A stretch of DNA of 64,000 bases, from contig NC_135365.1 of the NCBI RefSeq assembly GCF_051622035.1, positions 11,202,001-11,266,000 of the forward strand. The letters run 5' to 3'. The stretch is from Arctopsyche grandis (taxonomy: Eukaryota; Arthropoda; Insecta; Trichoptera; Hydropsychidae). The position numbers and the translations under genes are program-made. Of this stretch, positions 10,970 to 21,410 are shown one piece after another (positions within the stretch are counted from its first letter, which is position 1; each line of letters begins with the position of its first letter). The notes beneath the pieces were generated by a model, which was not told the origin of the DNA, did not search any database, and saw only the letters and a list, made by a program, of their open reading frames with translations.

Positions 10970-12872
10970 TAATGTTAGAATTTAGACATCTCTCATTATT
11001 CGAAATATTATATAAGCCGTAATAATTGAAAGTGGCATGAATCCACTTTCTTCACTTCGAAAAATATCTCACAAAACATTAAATATGATGTTTTACGTTT
11101 AACAATATTTAAAAATACTGGTAGCCTTTAATACGTTTATTCTGCTTTTCCGAGATTCTGTAGTTATCTAATTAAAAGAAATGATAACAATTTGTGTAGT
11201 CAAACATAAATAGTGTTTTTGGAATTGAAAATTGGATTACCGCCACTTTCAAATATAATGGCTCATATATATCTGGAATAATTAGAGAGGATCATAAACA
11301 CAGCAATAATATTAAAGATGCATGGAAAAGGCAAGTGCTTAAATGGCACTCATAAAAGAGATACTTATAGAAAAACGAGGAAATCCAAATAGACTTTGGA
11401 TGATTAACCTAAGGACTCATAGGATACGTAGGAATAAATAATAACTGAATAGGAGTCCATCCAGTATTAGATAATGTTTTGAATGATTAACATATCTATC
11501 GTCCAGTTTCTGGCAGTACGCTTCTATTATACATTTGTATGTGCAAATTAATTTGTTAATAACCAAGTATATGTTTCTGTAGTGGTAGGTGTGTTTAAAA
11601 AAATGTGTTATTTTATACTGCAGTGGTTTACCGCAGTCAAAAATTTAATAAACAATTTAGACGTCAACGGTCTACGATAATTGTTTCACTTTCGAAATCA
11701 TAAATTTATATTCAGTGATAATTTAGCGATTGAAACTTTTATTAGTTGCTTCGTTTCGAACATAAATGTATGTAGATAAATGATTAATCTAGTAATCTAA
11801 ATATATGTATATGTAAAGGGTATATACTATTCTTCATGGTGTGATATCACTAAATATAAATTTTAAGTAATCAAAATTAAAAATGATACAATTGATCCAA
11901 AACGAGTTAAATGCATGATAAAGTTAGTTGATCGAAGTTAATTAAAATAAATAGCCGATAATAAAATTATATGAATTAAATCGGCTTCAATTGTTTATTA
12001 AAATTTTGATTTGATATTTGTATGCGAGACATCTATTGAAAAATAAAAAAAATATATTAAAACTTTTTGTATACTAAAATATAATATTTACTGCCATCTA
12101 TTGATAATATGAATGCAACTAAATTTATTGCACAATATTTCATATGTAAAAAAAAAAATGTAATATTTAAATAATATCTAATACAAATACTATTGTATAT
12201 TTTTATAAACATTATAAAATTAATATCTCAAAGCGCCAACAAAATTTCTCAGCAGTAAATTGTTTATTTATATTTATGTGATAATACCAAAACTCTCTAC
12301 TTGTTTCCATATATTTCTAAAAAATAATAATATTCAACTTTATACTAAGCGAATATTTTAATATACATAATAAAAAGTACATATTATATCTGTTGTATAT
12401 TGCGCAATATCGAATAAATATAAAACGATTGGTACAAACTAACAAACCTGTTGTGAATGTTATTGAGTACACTCAAATTGACTGCTGTCAACCGGTTAAA
12501 AGTTCAACTAAACCAAGTAATATATTTATTATAATACTCTTGAAGTGTAAGATCACAATTAATAAATCTAAAACAGTTATTGTGAAGAGCTCAATTCAAA
12601 AAGGGCATCTGTATCGGGCATGCTAACTGTCCTGTAAGGATATTATTAATAATGTCTCGAGCTTGATCAGATCTACAATTACAATCTAGACAATTTTTTT
12701 TTTTATAAAAACACTATTCATCCGATAATAATTTTTATTGTTGTCAACACTGCACACTTTATCTAACATTTGATAACCTATGTATACAAATACGTATTCT
12801 ACAAGTGTCTTTGTCTTACTTCATTACATTAGTAATTTATTTTGTGCAAACAGCAATCAGGAAAAAATCGTC
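10970..12872. other. AT-rich intergenic region upstream of URAD
   Basis: No conserved frame, RNA gene or element termini were recognised over 1.9 kb. The URAD promoter and 5' UTR should lie at its right edge, but I cannot point to a distinct TATA box or initiator. Confidence 0.4.
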
Positions 12873-13607
12873 ATGGCCAAATTGAACATTGATGAAGTAA
12901 ATACAATCGACATTGAAAATTTCGTCAACATCTTCAGCAACGTAGTCGAGTCGTACAACGATGCAGCCAAGGCAGTCTTTTCAAGCAGACCTTTTAAAGA
13001 CGTGGAAACACTATGTAAAGCATTTAGCGATCATTTGGAAAACATCTCCATCGAAGGTCAGTGTAGTGTAATAATATCTAATATATGTATCTTAGTTATC
13101 AAGATTTGATACCGTCCGGTATTAAAAATCATGCAGTTTTTCGTCCCCAATGATGATGCAAAAATTAATCAACATCAACAAGTTTTGAAGATGAATTACT
13201 CTAATTACAGATAAGTTGAAAGTGCTACGTCTACATCCAATTCTGGCCGGTAAACAAGCCGATAAAGGTGAACTGACCAAAGAATCTACCGAAGAGCAGA
13301 AAGCGGCAAAACTCAATGCATTAGACGAAAGCACAAAAGGAGAATTCAATACTCTCAACGCACGGTGAGCGTTTTTAAATGGTTTGCATATAAATCATGA
13401 ACGAGTGTTGATTAAAATTTGAATTTCAGGTACGTTGACAAGTTTGGTTTTCCTTTTATAATATGTGCACGTGAGAATACGGCGAGTACAATAGCCGAAC
13501 AATTGTCGAAAAGATTGAACAACTCCATCGATGAAGAAGCGGTCACCGGAATCAACGAGGTGAAAAAGATATGCCGTTTGAGAATTTTAAGCATAGTAAT
13601 CTCTTAA
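12873..13607 (+). CDS. URAD: 2-oxo-4-hydroxy-4-carboxy-5-ureidoimidazoline decarboxylase
   Basis: Three exons (12873–13056, 13211–13364, 13430–13607) with GT–AG introns give 171 aa, close to the usual 170 or so. The enzyme decarboxylates OHCU to S-allantoin, the last step of urate oxidation. Visible hallmarks are an HPILAG motif with His70, the STEEQ segment with Ser87, Glu90 and Gln91, FGFPFIICAR at 118–127, and Arg164 in the C-terminal KKICRLRI. These fall at constant spacing (+3) from the catalytic and binding residues I recall for the zebrafish enzyme. Start: the first ATG of MAKLNIDEVN aligns with the family N terminus, and upstream in-frame codons look like leader. The C terminus is SIVIS, so I see no PTS1 peroxisomal signal. 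It converges on POMP. Confidence 0.92.
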
Positions 13608-13619
13608 TAAATAATATAA

Positions 13620-13967
13620 ATTATTTGGGCCTCACTATGATTTTATTTTTATTTATATATTGTTTTTTTTATGTTACTTTTTCTTTTTATTTCTCCTAAT
13701 GTACATTTTTATTTACTATATTTCTTTTGTTAATATGAAACTAAGAATGTGATTTTTGGATTTCATTTTTGATTTTTACATTTATTATTTTTCTTGTTTT
13801 CTGTTTTTTTTTTTATTTTTTCATTTTATCATGTTTTTCTGCTTTTGCATTTTTGCTTTTTATTTTATGTATTTTATTTTTCTGTTTTTCTAAATCAAAT
13901 GTAGGCCATTGTGGCGCATTAGGTTCTTCCTGTAAAGCCACAATGGTCCAAAACTACTATAAATAAA
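13620..13967 (+). mobile_element. LINE or SINE 3' tail with terminal hairpin
   Basis: T-rich sequence ends in a hairpin at 13904–13949 (stem CCATTGTGGC/GCCACAATGG) and then an AAATAAATAAAAC tail. The hairpin loop keeps the GCGCATT-A-GGTT pattern of the SINE tails at 2921–2965 and 63880–63923, but the stem sequence is different. It probably derives from the partner LINE or a related SINE inserted just 3' of URAD, so it may supply the end of the URAD transcript. Confidence 0.55.
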
Positions 13968-14056
13968 TAAAACATCGTTTACAAAAGACTTTTTATTATT
14001 ATTATTAATGAATAATGTATGTTAAAATTAGAGATATTTTATGGATCTTATATTGA

Positions 14057-14939
14057 TTACAATAATCCGAGGGATTTTTCCATAACTGCATGAGGCTGAT
14101 ACAAGTGCTCTCTGAACTCCATCGTATTGTAAATGTCTTCGAATCCAATATCCAAGTCTCTGCCAGTTAGAGAATCAAAGAGAGCATTTGAACTTTCCAA
14201 AAACGGCAACCTTCCAATCTGCGAAAAAAAAATGTAATTCAATTCGATCATGGAAATGAAATTAAATTTAAAAAAAAATCTTAAAAACAAGTCTTCTGTC
14301 ACCTTTTTAACGATTTTTTGTTCCATTTTCAATTTTAAAGGAGCATGAATTCCTTGGACTCTCTGAAGCATGTGGAAATTCAACTGCTGTTGACTTTTCA
14401 TGTACTGGAAAAATAATCAAAATAAATCTACAGATTATACAGACTGGAACCTAACATCATGACTACTTTGATTGATAACTACACCTTCTGAATATCATTA
14501 GTACGATATAATAACTAAATCAAAAAGTATTGTATGGGATCGGGATCAAGGATCCGGATGGAGTATACAGTATTTACTTTTGATACTAAGAGTTTTGACC
14601 ACTCATTCGAGTGTTCCAGGTATCTCAACTTCAGTGCGGTCTGACTTGGTATACTATTACTGCCGTTGCCCGTTCCATAGTTAATTAGAAGTTATAAATA
14701 TTGAAAAAGTGTCGGTTGGCTTACGTTCGATTCGGAAGCTTCTAGCGGGTGAGCGTGAGACAATTTGTGCTTATTAGAAGGGATGCCGTAAGTCATGCGG
14801 TCAGGCAACTCCAACTCGCCGCTGATCTGCTCCGAGTTCGACTTCAGAGACGGTTCCATATCCTGAAGAAAACGCATCACGTTAGTTAACACGCGTATTT
14901 AATGTTAAATCGATATATATATATTAAAAGACGAACCAT
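14057..14939 (-). CDS. POMP: Proteasome maturation protein (POMP/UMP1)
   Basis: Four coding exons on the minus strand: 14937–14939 (ATG only), 14725–14862, 14303–14404 and 14057–14218, all GT–AG. They give 134 aa, against 141 in human. POMP chaperones assembly of the 20S proteasome and is degraded inside the new particle. The order of conserved blocks is diagnostic: SHAHPLEASE, LNFHMLQRVQGIHAPLKLKM, RLPFLESSN (created by the exon 3–4 junction), DIGFEDI, and the C terminus MEKSLGLL. The start is uncertain: either the single-codon first exon, or the Met two codons into the next exon (MEPSLK). The 5' end faces a 9-bp-TSD TIR element at 15272. Confidence 0.93.
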
Positions 14940-15262
14940 TTTAGACGAGAATGACAGCGCTGGAGCGAAGAGTAGCGGACGATAAACGACAAGCGACAGT
15001 GACACCGCTCTTTGCGTTTGGCCGTAACGTCTCTCAGTACGTCCTAATAAAATATGCAAAACAATTATTCATTTTCGATTTTAAGTTATTATAAATTTAA
15101 ATTAATGCAGTATGACACTACAAAAATCAAATATTTGAGGTAAAAATTTAATCACAAATATAATATGCATGATGAGAATGAATGATCAAATAAGGCAGGG
15201 CCAGAGAAAAGCATGTTCGGTGCGTTCCTACGAACCCGGCTCACGCTTGAAGACAGTGCCAG

Positions 15263-15781
15263 CCTTACACCGGGTCTACCTCACGGGCCCGAATGTGAAA
15301 CGCCCGAAAACGCAAATACCGGAAGGCAAAGATCGAAAATCGAAAGATCTTAAGTCGAAAGATAAAAAAGGGTCTCTCCCCCCGTCGTACATCCTCACTT
15401 AATTTGCGCGAGCAGGATACAACAGGAACAAGAGGAACAGACTTTTCCTCCCGTATTCTGCGCGCGCACATTAAACAAGGCTGTATGACAAAAAGAGAGA
15501 TAATTTCACCGCATGCCAATTTACACATATATTATATAATGGCCACCTTTATGTATATTTACATATATAGTGGCCACTTTATACATATATAATGGCCACC
15601 TTTATATATACACTTTATGTATATATAATGGCCACCGCATTCTATATACATAGTACCGTTTACAATGCACCCTTTTTTTTATCTTTCGACTTAAGATCTT
15701 TCGATTTTTGATCTTTGCCTTCCGATATTTGCGTTTTCGGGCGTTTCACTTTCGGTCTCGTGAGGTAGACCCCCTTACACC
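15263..15781. mobile_element. Mutator-like MITE with long TIRs and 9-bp TSD
   Basis: The element is 15272–15772 (501 bp). Its arms of about 100 bp start GGGTCTACCTCACG and run through ACGCCCGAAAACGCAAAT and TCGAAAGATCTTAAGTCGAA. The target CCTTACACC is duplicated perfectly at 15263–15271 and 15773–15781. Long TIRs with a 9-bp duplication point to the Mutator superfamily. The core (15535–15650) is a small tandem array around ATAATGGCCACCTTTATATA. It carries no transposase. Confidence 0.85.
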
Positions 15782-15793
15782 ATATGGCATCGT

Positions 15794-15945
15794 TAACACT
15801 ACCGATATCTACACCCGATCCACCCAATATTTAGGAATTTTCCATATCCAGTTCCCATGTTGCAACCCGTGGTTGCTATTTAGGAACTGGTTATGGAAAA
15901 ATTCCTAAATATCGGGTGGATCGGGTGTAGATATCGGTAGTGTAA
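15794..15945. repeat. Near-perfect foldback, about 70-bp arms
   Basis: The left arm (15794–15855, TAACACTACCGATATCTACA onward) pairs with the right arm (15883–15945), with only small mismatches. The loop contains GCAACC-CGT-GGTTGC, so pairing continues almost to the centre. It abuts the 9-bp-TSD element. The surroundings CCATATGGC and GCCTATGGC might be a diverged target duplication. Confidence 0.75.
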
Positions 15946-15949
15946 ACAT

Positions 15950-16385
15950 AGCCTATGGCGCCCTTGGGCAATTTTTAGGTTTGCTGCAAATGATTACAAA
16001 CCACCCGGCTGCATGCTGATTTCGATTGCATTTTAACTGTTTGAATTTCAGCATGTACGAAACAAGAGATATTCATGGGGTTGCGCAGATGACATTTCGA
16101 TGTACATTGATGATTGGCAATACTTAAAATTGAGTTGGATCTTTCTGGCAAGTTTAAAATGGCAAAAACCGAGACAAAACTATGAAATGATCATGCAGCG
16201 AAATGAGTATGCGCCCGCTTGGTTTACAATCGTTTGCAGCGCAGGGCAATTTTTTCTAAGCGCCCCTAGAATTTTTTAAAAAAAATGGGTTACTATCCTC
16301 TTTTTCCGGACTTGGGACCGGCAGGAAAGTAGTTAACAAGATTTCTCAACCCCAGGTGGAGTTAAAAATAAATAAATAAAATGAT
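15950..16385. repeat. Remnants of dispersed elements
   Basis: 16080–16180 shares AAATTGAGTTGGATCTTTCT and neighbouring words with the TIR element at 55428–55764, so it is a relative without clear ends. 16290–16380 ends in GAGTTAAAAATAAATAAATA, a retroposon-like tail. Confidence 0.45.
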
Positions 16386-16818
16386 AATTCAGAAGTGAAC
16401 TTTTCAAACCATTCTTTCAACAAAATCTATAATTAAAGCTGAAAAATCAAGATTTTCAACGATATCATTTTCAGTAGATAGAGTTTCAAAACTGGAAAGT
16501 CTATTTTGTGAAATTGTAGACCGGAGATAAGTTTTATTGATCAACATTCGAATATGGGAAAACCAAATACCTGGTCGTGTATATGAATCTTTGGGCTATA
16601 TCTAAGAGTAATCAAATGCAGGTCTGAGGTCACGTCATGTCTGTTTATTATGTTATTGTCTGGCCTTCTTTGACGTAACTTTTCGAGCAGATTGTCCTTC
16701 GAGTTTTCTAACCAGACTGAAATCTGTGTCTGATCATTTCATAATTCGTATTGATGATCGTCAAGATCGCATAGACCTGTTCAGTTCTGTTGTAATTCAG
16801 AGATGTCGTGATGAGAAA

Positions 16819-17623
16819 ATGGAGTTTTTTCCATACGATGTAAAAGAATTGTTCAAGCAGATTGAAAGCAAACCGAATCTCTGGAATAGATCAGCTCACG
16901 AATATAGAAATAAAGAGGCCAGAGAACATGACTGGAAGGCTATTTATACCCACTTTGAACCAAATTTTGACAAGATGAACCGACTAGATCAAAAAGAAAT
17001 AGGTATGAGCAAAATTTTATCGCAAATACCCGACCCCAGATACGATACTTCATCCAGTATACATATTTTAATCTTATGTTATAGGTGAATGTATAATGAC
17101 AAAATGGAATTACATTAGAGCAAGTTTCATGAGAACTGTTAAACACGGCCCACCGACAAGACGTCCCTATGTATACTACGATCATTTAAAATTTTTGTTA
17201 AAGAGTGATGTTAAGGCTATCGATGCCCCACATCTGGACAATAATGACGATACACTCGAGCAAATACCGGAAAAAAAGCTCAAAGTTAGCCCGTTTTTAG
17301 ATGAAGACACAGAAATTTTTTAGATGATAGCAGACTCGGACGACTCGTGCGATGTTAAATCGAGTGAACATTCTATAAGTGAAGATGCGAGTAAAATTGA
17401 AAATTGTAGTGTGTCCGAAGAAAAGCTGCCAGAAGATTGCCAAGCGAACGTAAAATCCAATGTATATGAAGTGCCGATAGAAAATGGTGGAAATTCACGA
17501 GACGAAGAAGAATCTTTCTTTTATTCTATTCTTCCGTTCATTCGGAAACTGTCTGATGATGACAAATTCAATTTTCGAATGGACGTCATGACATTGTTGA
17601 AAAAATATAGAAACAGTCATTGA
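16819..17623 (+). CDS. MADF-BESS domain protein (Adf-1-like regulator)
   Basis: Exon 1 is 16819–17002 and exon 2 starts at 17085 after a GT–AG intron. The joined product has a MADF (Myb/SANT-like) domain at about residues 6–97: KELFKQIESKPNLWN, HDWKAI, then GECIMTKWNYIRASFMRT and YYDHLKFLL. The last 40 residues form a BESS motif (SFFYSILPFIRKLS, then KFNFRMDVMTLL). MADF binds DNA and BESS mediates protein contacts in insect regulators such as Adf-1. A TAG lies in frame between the domains at 17321–17323. A potential 114-nt intron (17210–17323, GTTAAG to TTTTAG, phase 0) removes it and yields 202 aa; otherwise the product is a 140-aa MADF-only protein. Start: first in-frame ATG just before the MADF; a 5' exon is possible. 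Confidence 0.82.
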
Positions 17624-18802
17624 CTTTCTATTGGACTATACGTAACTGTAATCATAAAAATATAATTGTTAATTAATTTTTATTGTATTTTATATATTTA
17701 TGTAAACATCATGATAATATATGGTGATAATTTTATAAAAAAATTTTAACTCACTATAAATTTCGCATGTTTGTAACATGCCTTTTTATTTCACAAGTCA
17801 TCACTTACAACAAGTTATTATGGATTATTGCTTACAATTATTTATTTTTTTATTAAATTTTTTATATAGGGGTTTTTTTTACTTTAAGAGAATCTGACTA
17901 AAAAATAATTATCTCAATCGAAAAACTATTATATCAATTATTAAAAAAAATTAAGATTTTTTATGATGGTGATTTTATCGTCGGGTCCGAGTCTCCTGAA
18001 AATGAAAGGATTTACAAATATAAAACTAGTGTTTTATTCTTTATTTGGATTAACCCTTTGCCCGCGGCAACAAATATAGCGAACAAGCCCTGTACGCGGC
18101 ACCTTTTTCGCGAATTTGGCAATCGAGTTTTCGACCTTAAATACAGATTTTAATATTTACTCAAGCAACCAGATATGTTAATTAACACAAAGTATTATTT
18201 TAAACAATAAAATACATAATATATCTCGTAGTTTTGGATTAATTGTCAAATAATCATTCTTCATAATTGTATGAAGACGTGACGTCACATAAACGAGGTT
18301 TCAGTATGGTTCCATAAAAAACAAATTTTTGACTGGTATATATTCATTTTAAGCAAATTGAATAGATGGCATTCAACTCAGTAATATATTCAACCAATTT
18401 TGAACCTTAAAACAGTTGAAATAGGCGCATATAAGCCTCAAAATCCTGTGCAAAGTTCAGAAATTCTATGAAAGACAGCCACGCTACAGACTTGTCGCCC
18501 AAAGCTTCCATAGAAGACGGCCGTGGGCTAACGGTTAATATCTTGGAAGTGATCACCCTAAAAAATAATTTAATTGTTCTAACAAAAAGTGAAAGAAAGA
18601 AAAGAACTATAGGGGTGGCAACCCTAACAAGAAGTGAGTTCTATCGCTTTTTTTTAAAAACCCTGATTGTATATTTTCAAACGTAAATAAAACACCACGT
18701 TTGCTAGTCATGATTCAACCATGAATATTTTGTTTGGCATATAGTGATTTCTGCAGTGCTTTAATTTTTTCTAATGATTTTTCAATTTTTTCTAATGGTT
18801 AC
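17624..18802. other. Intergenic, 3' UTR of the MADF-BESS gene, no gene seen
   Basis: AATTGTTAATTAATTTTT and AATAAA-like runs follow the stop. A GC-richer patch (18055–18110, CCTTTGCCCGCGGCA) looks like an element fragment. The region ends at the left breakpoint of the Pvr duplication. Confidence 0.45.
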
Positions 18803-19038
18803 ATTTAACAGATTTACTATCGAAGTGCGGCTATTATTAATAATATGTAATTGATTCAGATATATTTTTGTTATTTTGATTATTATAATAACCAATTTAA
18901 TACAACTGTAACATATGTATATTTTTCATCTGGCAAACATACAGTAAACAAAAATTGTGTTGTAGCAACCAAATTTACGTTGATTGATCAATTTTTTCTT
19001 CGGTGAATTTCTCAGACATTTTAATTATAAATTTTACT

Positions 19039-19872
19039 ATGCAAAATGAATATGACAATCTAAAAAGTGGCTTAATTAATTTTACTTACTTTGCAAAATT
19101 AAATGAGGTAGGTAGGCAAATAAACATAAATGGCATTTCTAATAAACACACATTGAATAATTTCTATAACTATTAAGGCTGAGATAAAAGAAGGATGTTC
19201 CATAGGAAAAATAAAAGTTTATACACCACATGAAACAATTTTGGGAGACGGTATAGGACTTTTCAATTTCGCTTATTTTGTCCTTTCTGGACAATGTTGC
19301 CTGATAGAGACGATACATTTAACAGACAGAAAGGTGTCTATTACAATTTTATCATTTGAAGTTAATATATGAAAATGAAATTCAAACCCAATATAACATA
19401 TACATATGTAACTATGTGAATTTTGTACTACTTTCAGAAAACTATCATTTGCAATGCTTCAATTAAGAGCTCAGATATTGTAAAAGTTGCTGGAGATAAT
19501 TATCAAGAATCATCTGCTGTTAAAACTCATTTCATGCAAATATGTTTGATAAACACAGGCGGATGTTTTAATTTAGAACAATTAGCAGACAATAGAATAA
19601 TAATTGCTGTGGACAAAGTTATGTGTATGCTCTTACCTAAATATTGGTTATGGCAAAAGAATTATTCAAATATTTGGGGAAGAGTGAAACATTTTTTAGA
19701 GAAAAAAATTCCTACAACTGAAGAAGCTCGCGAAAGATTTCAAAAGAATAGATCTTGGGAGAAATATAAAAAAGAAATTGTCAAAAAAATTGTGGAACAC
19801 AAAAAAGCGAAAAACTATACCTCAATTCATGATGTTCCATATTCTATCAAAATGAATAAATGCCTTTTATAA
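19039..19872 (+). CDS. Cyclic-nucleotide-binding-like protein, possibly 5'-partial
   Basis: Exons 19039–19107, 19178–19333 and 19438–19872 join in phase 0 to 219 codons. Parts resemble a cNMP-binding beta roll: ILGDGIGLFNFAYFVLSGQC, then later ACFGL-like GGCFNLEQL, IIAVDKVMCMLLPKYWL, and a basic helical C terminus with a DVPYSIKM end. This is similar to what I recall of insect CNBD2-type proteins. The phosphate-binding cassette (FGE-L-R-A) is not evident, so nucleotide binding is doubtful. Family members are usually longer. The unit breakpoint lies about 235 bp upstream, so this may be a truncated gene. It converges on Pvr copy A. The fold assignment is from memory of motifs. Confidence 0.5.
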
Positions 19873-20235
19873 TAATTCAACTGTTCTGGTCTGCTATAAA
19901 TAAAACATAATTGTATATTTTATTCAAATTTAAATAAAATAATAATTTAAAGTAAAGTAAAAACAAATAAAACAATATGCAATTGAATTACATAAATATC
20001 ACCAGTGTATTCCAGTATCATTTACACAAACAAATTACAAGTTATATTTAATTTTTCATTGCAATATACATACATATATGTATGTATGTTATATGTACAT
20101 ATGTACTTTGCATAATTTGTATTATGTTGTAATCATTTGCGATTTCTTTTTTTTCAATGTTATACTTTAACAAACAATAGTAAATGAGATCAATTTTATA
20201 AACATTGAAATAAGCAACTTTAATTTATATACATT

Positions 20236-20539
20236 TGTAGGAATCTAGTACAAATTGTGCTATTACGAATCAAAACCTGTGATCTCATACATATCACACC
20301 AATCATCGTCGCTCCCGTAAAAACATGCATAACTCAAGGGCAACGTCCCCTTCGACCATTCCAGAAGAAAGAGTTCATCGCTCGATCGTAAAACGAACGA
20401 AACCTAACAGTGATGTCATCAGGAAACTTTAACACTTGTCCTAAAAAGTCGTTTACGCGTGGGATATGACCCCATTCTCAAATGAACGACGTCCTGGCGC
20501 TGACCCCATAGCTATTAACCACACGTGTACCGAAGACAA

Positions 20540-20541
<2 letters not shown>
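20236..20541 (+). mobile_element. Solo-LTR fragment (LTR family 1)
   Basis: It begins TGTAGGAATCTAG and follows the 5' half of the LTR seen whole at 29501–30049. A (TA)n run begins where the match ends. It is a broken fossil and absent from copy B at the matching place, so it is younger than the duplication. Confidence 0.7.

Positions 20542-20606
<65 letters not shown>
20541..20606. repeat. (TA)n microsatellite
   Basis: About 33 TA dinucleotides beginning inside the LTR fragment. Confidence 0.95.
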
Positions 20607-20613
<7 letters not shown>

Positions 20614-20838
20614 AGAAAAATACATACATATTTGTACATTATAGTCCTATTTACATCTGGTGAACACAAACTGAATTTGCACTTGCACCAGGTTGCCCAT
20701 TCAGATATACATATGTATCTAGTATATCAGCGAGTACAGTACTCCTATGTATGTACTATCTATCTATCTACCTGATATATTTCAAATCATTTCACTCGTC
20801 CTAACACTAGGACGAGTACTGTACTGTTCTATTAGCTT

Positions 20839-21410
20839 TTAAGTGGGATTTGAAAAACTAGTTTCGCATAATTTATCACTATTTCCATCCACGTTTGGCA
20901 ATCCGGACTTTGATACAGTACCAGAATCTGATCTAGGCCTCTGAATCTGATTTTGGTTCGTAAGCATAGGAATCCACTCGTTATAATGGTCACCAGACTC
21001 ACTGTTGATTTGTGAGAAATTAAATATTTGAGATCTCTTGTTGATGACACCGTTTTTCGATGGACTCTTGCACAAATATTCTTCAGCATCTAAAATGTAT
21101 TATAGACGAATACAAATTAGAATTATGTAATTATAAATCTGCAAATACATATGTATTTATAATTTTTGTATTCATATCGCACTGGTAGTAGTTTCGCCTA
21201 ATTCGTCAATATTTCCATCCAAATTTGGTGATCTGGACCCTGATACAATACCGGAATCTGATCTAAGTCTCTGAATCTGATTTCGGTTCATAGACATAGA
21301 AACCCACTCACTATCATTATCAGACTTATTATTTATTTGTGAGAAGTTAAATATTTGAGATCCCTTGTTGATGGTTTCCTCTGGGCTCAGGCACAAATAT
21401 CCTTCCGCAT
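20839..21410 (-). repeat. Tandemly duplicated tail exon in Pvr copy A
   Basis: Two homologous exons lie side by side: 21183–21410 (228 nt, phase 1 to 1, donor CCA|GTGCGATAT) and 20839–21089 (terminal). Both begin with the same acceptor and DAE-YLC-SP, and share [10 protein letters not shown] and RSDSG. Copy B has a single exon here. The sequence after the first donor resembles the intron that follows the YVDM exon, which fits unequal exchange between introns. Confidence 0.8.

Noticed and set aside
12393-12626. 77-codon frame upstream of URAD
   Set aside because: No motif, no splice context, AT-driven composition, and no second copy to test conservation.
13769-13966. Phe-rich 65-codon frame downstream of URAD
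   Set aside because: It is a T-rich retroposon tail that gives Phe/Leu runs.
15169-15528. Basic 77–87 codon frames upstream of POMP
   Set aside because: They lie mostly in the long TIR of the 9-bp-TSD element, and the same sequence is read again in the other arm.
20478-20669. Frames made of IYIYIY repeats here and at 23858, 27079 and 43289
   Set aside because: They are translations of (TA)n microsatellites.
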